DNA of 55,103 nucleotides from Paenibacillaceae bacterium (GTDB lineage: Bacteria; Bacillota; Bacilli; Paenibacillales; NBRC-103111). This document shows positions 49,834 to 55,103 of the stretch, piece by piece (position 1 is the first letter of the stretch; every line of letters starts with the position of its first letter). Location: contig JAQSYI010000051.1 in assembly GCA_029256185.1 (NCBI GenBank), positions 1 to 55,103 of the forward strand, in the 5' to 3' direction. The notes under the pieces were generated by a model. The model worked only from the letters and a program-made list of their open reading frames with translations. It made no database searches and was not told the DNA's origin. A program made the position numbers and the translations under genes.

Positions 49834-51500
49834 TCTTCTATTTCTCCCCCGTCAGGATAATATTTCATAATGAGCTGGCTGGAAGGTGCACCGTAGTCTG
49901 TAATTGCTGCTGCATACCTGACTTTGTTGCAGTATACAAAGATAATGCACTCCTCTGCCCCAATAAGCTCATCCCAGTGGGACTGGACGTAATCATTGAT
50001 GAAAGCTTCCTTGTCCGTTTTGGACAGGGCTTTAAATGTGGCAAGGTCGTTGTCATCATGAATGTACAAGTACATAATGGCTTGCTCGGCAGTAAGATCC
50101 ATATTCTTCACATTCAGCCCCTCAATTACACGGCGTGACAGCTGTTTTTCCAACAGGTGCAGACGGTATTCCGGCGTTTTTTTGAATTCATCCGGAGCGG
50201 ATTGGACTTCGCCGTCGAAGAAGAAGCCTGTTAATACCACATCACCGTTAGTGTCGTGCAAGGCGCCTTCGCCATAGGGCTTTCCTCGGTATACCTCCCC
50301 GGAGTAGAGAGGCTTGTTTTCAGAATATATGATTCCTCTTCCTGTTTTCTCGGAATAGCTTATGTCACCTTGGAAGTGAATCTCTCCATTTTGCTCGTAA
50401 AAGGTTCCCGTTCCATGAGGCTTATTTTTTAGGAAGGTGCCTTCATACAAGAGAGAACCTTCGTGGTACAGCTTCCCTTTAACAATGTTGTCCCCGTAAA
50501 AAATCCCTTCAAATACCACTTTCCCATCCGAATAAGTACTCCCGTAACCGAATTCCTTGCCATTCATGAATTGTCCGCGGAAAATCAAGCTGCCTTTACT
50601 GTAAACGGATGCCTCCCCGTTTAATTCGTTGTCCTTGTAGTTCCCCACGATCTTGCCGCCGGCATCGTCGGTCCAAACCGTGGCTTTACCGTTCAGCTTG
50701 TTTTTTTCGTAGCGTCCCTCTATCAGGAGTTTATTGTCGCTGGAATAAATCTTGCCTTCTCCCTCCTGTTTTCCCTTGACGTAGGACCCCGTATAATATG
50801 TGCCGTCCTCAAACACCGTCTTGCCGGTGCCGTCCATCAAGTTGTTGTGAAACTCACCCTCATAATAGGAAGCCTCATTACCGGTCCATCTGCCCTTGCC
50901 CTCCATAACCCCGTTAGCAAACTGCCCTTCGTACCACAGCTTGCCCTTGTACCAATATTGACCCTGTCCATGGGGAACCCCGTCTTGTTTCTCCCCCTTA
51001 TACTCCATGTCTGTGGAGTACAAGGCTTCGTACATATAAGATGGCAAACTTGAATCAATGTAGATCTCCCGTGTATTCTCATTCCATGTCACGTCCCGGC
51101 CTGTCGCCTCACCGACGAACCGCAGAGGGACAAAGGTCATCTCATGCATAATCCGGGGGGCTGCGGCCAGTTCTACGGTTCGGCCATTTAACTGTGCGTA
51201 GTTTTGTCCAATCCGCAGCCGGATCTCAAAGTTGCCCTTCGTTCCGGTTGCCGTCTCAGTCTCCTGCTCCCAGCTCACCTTCAGCCCCAACGCCTCAAAT
51301 ATGGTGCGAAAGGGGACCAAAGTACTCTCTTCCACCAACTCGGGCGGAACAGCAAAAGGAATCCTTTTTGAATCCGCATAAACCTTGATCGGAGGCTGAT
51401 CTTCACTCTCTGCCGCAGCTCCGGCAAGTCCTGCGGACAAGACTAGGCACCATACCAGGGCAAAACAGGCGATTCCTCTCAAACCATGCAGTATTCTCAA
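49824..51500 (-). CDS. Secreted MORN-repeat protein with copper amine oxidase-like N-terminal domain
   Basis: A 558-residue exported protein. Signal peptide about 1-31 (cleavage near AGAAA). Residues about 40-155 are a Cu_amine_oxidN1-like domain (VPFRTIFEALGL, VPLRFVGEATG), common in Paenibacillus surface proteins. Residues about 165-425 hold about eleven MORN repeats (for example YEGQFANGVMEGKGRW). The C-terminal domain (about 440-558) is unassigned. The start is a TTG at 51500 with AAGGAG 8 bases upstream; an in-frame extension to 51545 precedes that box. Single-gene unit with its own terminator. Function unknown; MORN repeats usually mediate protein or membrane contacts. Confidence 0.85.
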   Translation of the reverse strand: MRILHGLRGIACFALVWCLVLSAGLAGAAAESEDQPPIKVYADSKRIPFAVPPELVEESTLVPFRTIFEALGLKVSWEQETETATGTKGNFEIRLRIGQNYAQLNGRTVELAAAPRIMHEMTFVPLRFVGEATGRDVTWNENTREIYIDSSLPSYMYEALYSTDMEYKGEKQDGVPHGQGQYWYKGKLWYEGQFANGVMEGKGRWTGNEASYYEGEFHNNLMDGTGKTVFEDGTYYTGSYVKGKQEGEGKIYSSDNKLLIEGRYEKNKLNGKATVWTDDAGGKIVGNYKDNELNGEASVYSKGSLIFRGQFMNGKEFGYGSTYSDGKVVFEGIFYGDNIVKGKLYHEGSLLYEGTFLKNKPHGTGTFYEQNGEIHFQGDISYSEKTGRGIIYSENKPLYSGEVYRGKPYGEGALHDTNGDVVLTGFFFDGEVQSAPDEFKKTPEYRLHLLEKQLSRRVIEGLNVKNMDLTAEQAIMYLYIHDDNDLATFKALSKTDKEAFINDYVQSHWDELIGAEECIIFVYCNKVRYAAAITDYGAPSSQLIMKYYPDGGEIEEVP

Positions 51501-51755
51501 CCTGCATTCTCCTTTCCATATGCGGACTTGCTGTTTTGGCACCAAAAAAACAAGCCCCTATCTTGGCGTAATGCCAATTCGAAATCTTAAATTTGCAACA
51601 ATGACAGCCATGCAACTCCCAGCAGAATATTCCAGAATGTATTCTGCCGGTGTTTGCATTTATCCTGCCAACCCGTTGCTCACTTGTTATATTTGTGTGA
51701 ACGATTGTCGAATTTTGCAGCCGAATAAGATTGTTGCAGGGCAGGTTGGCAGCCC
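51501..51755. other. Divergent intergenic region between the MORN gene and leuS
   Basis: No gene is seen. Two inverted repeats are present: GCAGAATA / TATTCTGC at 51622-51647 (8-bp arms, 10-base loop) and TTGGC / GCCAA at 51563-51577. Either could be a regulatory site for the MORN gene. Confidence 0.4.
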
Positions 51756-51785
51756 TTGACAAGACAAAGGAGAAAATCATATAAT
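51756..51785 (+). promoter_or_regulatory. leuS promoter
   Basis: TTGACA, an 18-bp spacer and TATAAT (51780-51785): a consensus sigma-A promoter placing the start of the T-box leader near 51792. Confidence 0.85.
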
Positions 51786-51791
51786 TTCACC

Positions 51792-52112
51792 ATATATGCG
51801 CAATTCGCGTCAAAGAATGGCTGAGAGAAGGAACAGTAATTCCGCGGGAATTTTCCAGAGAGCCGGCGAGGGTGGAACCCGGCAGATGATCCCGGAATGA
51901 ACTCGCCTTGGAGCCTGAAGGATGAACGTAAGGCTTGCCTTGCGTAGTCCGACCGTCTGGCCTGCGTTACGGGCTGAAGAAAGTGGGGGCATAGCCTGAC
52001 CGAAGAGGCCGTCTGAACGGCTGGTCACAGGCATGCGCCAAGCAGGGTGGTACCGCGGGAATTCAACCTCTCGTCCCTAGCAAGATTTTTTGCTGGGGAC
52101 AGGGGTTTTTTC
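51792..52112 (+). promoter_or_regulatory. T-box riboswitch of leuS
   Basis: A tRNA-sensing leader of about 320 bases. Stem I spans about 51825-51930, with a Leu specifier CTC at 51902-51904 in the GAACTCGCC context. The conserved T-box AGGGTGGTACCGCGG lies at 52043-52057, followed by the terminator (52072-52111). Uncharged leucyl-tRNA should stabilise the antiterminator and switch on leuS. Confidence 0.92.
52072..52111 (+). terminator. T-box attenuator terminator
   Basis: GTCCCTAGCAA pairs with TTGCTGGGGAC (one wobble), followed by AGGGG and TTTTTT. It competes with the antiterminator that includes the T-box sequence. Confidence 0.85.
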
Positions 52113-52156
52113 GGTTTTCTGGGGATATTTATGATGCTCAAGGAGGTCGCTTAAGG

Positions 52157-54601
52157 ATGGCGGAAGAAGTGAAGGAAGAGGGCTATAACCCGCTCAAGGT
52201 AGAGCCCAAGTGGCAGGCATACTGGGATGGTCATAAGACGTTCAAGGTGCTGGAGGATTCGGATAAGCCGAAGTTTTACGCGCTGGATATGTTTCCGTAT
52301 CCTTCCGGAGCGGGGCTTCATGTAGGACACCCGGAAGGATACACGGCAACGGATATTGTCTCCCGCTACAAGCGGATGAAGGGCTATAACGTGCTTCACC
52401 CCATGGGCTGGGACGCCTTCGGTCTGCCTGCGGAGCAGTATGCGCTGGATACGGGGAACGACCCCCGGGATTTCACCAAGAAGAATATCGAGACCTTCAA
52501 GCGCCAGATCAAGTCCCTGGGCTTCTCCTATGACTGGGACCGGGAGATCAGCACCACGGATCCGGATTATTACAAGTGGACCCAATGGATCTTCATCCAG
52601 CTGTACAACAAGGGTCTGGCTTATGTGGACGAGGTTGCCGTCAACTGGTGTCCGGCGCTGGGCACGGTGCTGGCTAATGAAGAGGTCATCGACGGCAAGA
52701 GCGAGCGCGGCGGCCATCCGGTCATCCGCAGGCCCATGCGCCAGTGGGTGCTGAAGATCACCGAGTATGCCGAGCGCCTGCTTGAGGATCTGGAGGAGCT
52801 GGACTGGACGGAGAGCATCAAGGATATGCAGCGCAACTGGATCGGCAAGTCCACGGGCGCCGAGGTGCGCTTTGCCATCGACGGGCACGAGGGCGATGAG
52901 CTGGTGGTCTTCACCACCCGTCCCGATACCCTGTTCGGAGCCACTTATTGCGTGCTGGCGCCGGAGCATGAGCTGGTGGCGAAGATTCAGACGCCGGAGC
53001 AGGCAGCCGCCGTCAAGGAGTATCAGGAGCAGGCAGCCCGCAAGAGCGATCTGGAGCGGACGGATCTGGCCAAGGTCAAGAGCGGCGTGTTCACCGGAGC
53101 CTATGCGGTGAATCCGGTCAATGGCAGCAAGACGCCCGTCTGGATCGCCGATTATGTGCTGGCCGGCTACGGCACCGGCGCGATCATGGCAGTTCCGGGA
53201 CATGACGAGCGGGACTATGAGTTCGCCAAACAGTACAATCTGCCCATTGTGGAAGTAGTGAAGGGCGGCAAGCTGGAGGAGGCTGCTTATGCGGGCGACG
53301 GAGAGCATGTGAATTCCGGCATCCTGGACGGCCTGCACAACGAAGAGGCCATCAGCAGGATGATTCAGTGGCTGGAGGAGCAGGGCAAGGGGCGCGGCAA
53401 GGTGACGTACCGCCTTCGCGACTGGCTGTTCAGCCGCCAGCGCTATTGGGGCGAACCGATTCCCATCCTGCATCTGGAGGACGGCACCATGAAGCCGGTC
53501 CGCACGGAGGATCTGCCGCTGGTGCTGCCCCATACCGATGCAATCCGTCCTTCCGGCACAGGCGAATCGCCGCTGGCCAATGTGGAGGATTGGGTGAACA
53601 CGGTAGATCCAGAAACCGGCCTGAAGGCCCGCCGCGAAACCAACACCATGCCCCAATGGGCGGGAAGCTGCTGGTACTATCTCCGGTTCATCGATCCCAA
53701 GAACGACCAGGCTCCCATCTCCAAGGAGCTGGCGGAGAAATGGCTGCCGGTGGATCTCTACATCGGGGGCGCGGAGCATGCCGTGCTTCACCTGCTGTAC
53801 GCCCGCTTCTGGCATAAGGTGCTGTACGATATCGGCGTGGTCCCCACCAAGGAGCCGTTCCACAAGCTGGTCAACCAGGGGATGATTCTCGGGGAGAACA
53901 ACGAGAAGATGTCCAAATCCCGGGGCAATGTAATCAATCCCGACGAGATCGTCAACCAGTTCGGCGCCGATACCCTGCGGATGTACGAAATGTTCATGGG
54001 TCCGCTGGAAGCGACCAAGCCGTGGAATATCAGCGGCGTGGAAGGAATCAACCGGTTCCTTGGCCGGGTATGGCGCATGTTCATCGGTGAAGGGGGAGCC
54101 TTGCACAGCAAGATCGCCCGCGGCGGTGAAACCGCCGACTCCTTCAAGCGCGTCTGGCACAAGTCCATCAAGAAGATCGGCGAGGATTATGAAGCGCTGC
54201 GCTTCAATACCGCCATCAGCCAGATGATGATCTTCGTCAATGAGGCTTACAAAACCGAGTCTCTGCCCATTCAGGCCATGCGCGATTTCGTGCAGCTGCT
54301 GTCCCCCATTGCCCCGCATATCGCCGAGGAGCTGTGGGAGAGGCTGGGAGGCGCGGATAGCGTCACTTATGCCCCCTGGCCGGTATATGACGAGGCATGG
54401 ACAGTGGACAATGAGGTGGAGATCGTGGTTCAGGTCAACGGCAAGATCGTGGAGCGGCTGAAGATTGCAGCCGATATGAGCGAGACGGCCATGCAGGAAA
54501 CCGCGCTTGCTCTCGATAAGGTGAAGGAGGCCGCCTCCGGCAAGACGGTCCGCAAGATCATCGCCGTCAAAGGCAAGCTGGTCAACATCGTGGTAGGCTG
54601 A
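52157..54601 (+). CDS. leuS: Leucyl-tRNA synthetase
   Basis: Class I aminoacyl-tRNA synthetase of 814 residues charging tRNA-Leu. The HIGH motif reads HVGH in YPSGAGLHVGH, and KMSKS is present near residue 585 (NEKMSKSRGN). A CP1 editing domain lies between (FTTRPDTLFGATY; GTGAIMAVPGHDERD). The anticodon-binding and C-terminal domains are complete. AAGGAGG lies about 10 bases before the ATG. Controlled by the upstream T-box. Confidence 0.97.
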   Translation: MAEEVKEEGYNPLKVEPKWQAYWDGHKTFKVLEDSDKPKFYALDMFPYPSGAGLHVGHPEGYTATDIVSRYKRMKGYNVLHPMGWDAFGLPAEQYALDTGNDPRDFTKKNIETFKRQIKSLGFSYDWDREISTTDPDYYKWTQWIFIQLYNKGLAYVDEVAVNWCPALGTVLANEEVIDGKSERGGHPVIRRPMRQWVLKITEYAERLLEDLEELDWTESIKDMQRNWIGKSTGAEVRFAIDGHEGDELVVFTTRPDTLFGATYCVLAPEHELVAKIQTPEQAAAVKEYQEQAARKSDLERTDLAKVKSGVFTGAYAVNPVNGSKTPVWIADYVLAGYGTGAIMAVPGHDERDYEFAKQYNLPIVEVVKGGKLEEAAYAGDGEHVNSGILDGLHNEEAISRMIQWLEEQGKGRGKVTYRLRDWLFSRQRYWGEPIPILHLEDGTMKPVRTEDLPLVLPHTDAIRPSGTGESPLANVEDWVNTVDPETGLKARRETNTMPQWAGSCWYYLRFIDPKNDQAPISKELAEKWLPVDLYIGGAEHAVLHLLYARFWHKVLYDIGVVPTKEPFHKLVNQGMILGENNEKMSKSRGNVINPDEIVNQFGADTLRMYEMFMGPLEATKPWNISGVEGINRFLGRVWRMFIGEGGALHSKIARGGETADSFKRVWHKSIKKIGEDYEALRFNTAISQMMIFVNEAYKTESLPIQAMRDFVQLLSPIAPHIAEELWERLGGADSVTYAPWPVYDEAWTVDNEVEIVVQVNGKIVERLKIAADMSETAMQETALALDKVKEAASGKTVRKIIAVKGKLVNIVVG

Positions 54602-54625
54602 GGCGAATGCACATAGTGAACAGTG

Positions 54626-54666
54626 AAAGGGACATCCCGCGGCAACTGCCGGGAATGTCCCTTTTT
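54626..54666 (+). terminator. Terminator after leuS
   Basis: AAAGGGACAT pairs with ATGTCCCTTT, with an inner GC-rich stem containing small bulges, then TTTTT. Confidence 0.85.
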
Positions 54667-54699
54667 CCAATCCCATACCACGGGCTGGTCTGCTGACGT

Positions 54700-55036
54700 C
54701 CGTTTCCTTACAGTGGACTGTGCTTATTAAGGATGTAGAACCTGCATGGGGCTAGTACATCATGTTGTAAATTCGTTCCCTACAGGAGAAGAACCCGGAC
54801 GGGCTAAACACAGGGAGCACAAAAGGGAAGCGACTCCTATGGGAGCAGTTTGGCGAAGAAGAGTCATCGCCTTAGGGCGCATCTGAACCTCTATGGGGAG
54901 GAGATAATTCCCAGATAGTCGTTGCTGACCAGGCCCTTTCGGGCAGACGTACCGGGGGAAGTTAAGCGAAAGTAACGATAGCTCGGGGTGAAAAGGCGGT
55001 GAAAGATGCCCTCAAGCGGGTGTTCAGACACGCCCC
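54700..55036 (+). ncRNA. Candidate structured non-coding region
   Basis: No gene is recognised, but at least seven short perfect hairpins occur in series. Examples: ACAG-tgga-CTGT (54710-54721), GGCGA/TCGCC (54852-54871) overlapping CGCC-ttag-GGCG (54868-54879), TGGG/CCCA (54894-54913), GCCC-tttc-GGGC (54933-54944), GTTA/TAAC (54961-54976) and GTGT-tcag-ACAC (55020-55031). Tetraloops and two mutually exclusive stems suggest folded RNA. It could equally be a palindrome-rich repeat element. Known classes (tmRNA, RNase P RNA, SRP RNA, group II intron) were considered and not recognised. Confidence 0.35.
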
Positions 55037-55040
55037 AGGT

Positions 55041-55103
55041 TGTAACGGACCTGAGCGCCCTTATTCGGTCCAAAACCGGGGGTTTGGAATTGTAACGGAC
55101 TTG
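55041..55103 (+). repeat. TGTAACGGAC dispersed repeat, tandem right copies
   Basis: TGTAACGGAC occurs at 55041 and again at 55091, exactly 50 bp apart; the second copy is cut by the window end. The first copy continues with GCGC, TTATT and TC-AAAA blocks, as in the inverted copy at 106-142. Confidence 0.55.

Noticed and set aside
52151..54676. 841-codon open frame antisense to leuS
   Set aside because: leuS is complete with HIGH and KMSKS motifs and a T-box; the antisense frame spans it and its terminator and shows no protein family.
54700..55036. Region considered as tmRNA, RNase P RNA, SRP RNA or a group II intron
   Set aside because: None of the conserved motifs of these RNAs could be recognised, so only a generic structured-region call is made.
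54891..55073. 60-codon frame on the minus strand after leuS
   Set aside because: No ribosome site or family; it overlaps the hairpins and the TGTAACGGAC repeat.

Overview
The window is chromosomal DNA of an endospore-forming Firmicute, most likely Paenibacillus or a close relative. Evidence: a spoVAC-spoVAD-spoVAE operon, a Spo0E-like mini-gene, the Bacillales order yqeG-yqeH-aroE-yhbY-nadD-yqeK-rsfS-(cvfB)-yqeM, a T-box-controlled leuS, strong GGAGG ribosome binding sites, frequent GTG/TTG starts, moderately high G+C, and YesM/YesN-type two-component genes beside a CUT1 sugar ABC transporter. The species call is inference.

Layout. 1-555: hairpin-rich and repeat-rich non-coding DNA. 556-4338: a LacI-type repressor divergent from fucI-fucA, with a sigma-A promoter and two matching palindromic operators, one inside fucI. 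4339-8304: two short genes (Spo0E-like; a 25-residue membrane peptide), a YetF-like membrane protein, the spoVA operon and a 66-residue orphan with its own promoter and terminator. 8305-13158: MoxR ATPase / DUF58 / transmembrane transglutaminase operon. 13169-19760: the yqe housekeeping operon (ribosome assembly, shikimate, NAD, dinucleotide hydrolysis).

19761-51755 looks like an accessory block for sugar and polysaccharide use, placed between yqeM and leuS. It starts with tandem repeats and a cluster of five GCGGAAAAAATTTCCG-type palindromes. Next come a minus-strand operon (lactonase-like MBL protein, enolase-superfamily dehydratase, SDR, clan GH-A glycosidase) with a divergent AraC regulator, and an aldolase pair (DapA-like, Eda) with a divergent IclR regulator. 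A 1976-residue secreted multidomain protein follows, preceded by a leader ORF containing a full cre match. Then a Uma2-type nuclease and an eight-gene operon (SDR, aldose epimerase, enolase-superfamily dehydratase, two ABC permeases, binding lipoprotein, YesM-like kinase, YesN-like regulator). An ECF sigma / anti-sigma / ABC exporter operon and a MORN-repeat protein close the block. Together the enzymes fit a route in which a glycosidase releases a sugar, an SDR oxidises it, an MBL protein opens the lactone, a dehydratase makes a 2-keto-3-deoxy acid and an aldolase cleaves it. Substrates cannot be read from sequence.

51756-54666 is leuS with promoter, T-box leader (CTC specifier) and terminator. 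54667-55103 has no convincing gene but many small hairpins, and ends in tandem TGTAACGGAC repeats that also occur, inverted, near position 140.

Five different degenerate tandem arrays begin at or just after stop codons (lacI, aroE, yqeM, araC, iclR), a recurring feature of this chromosome.
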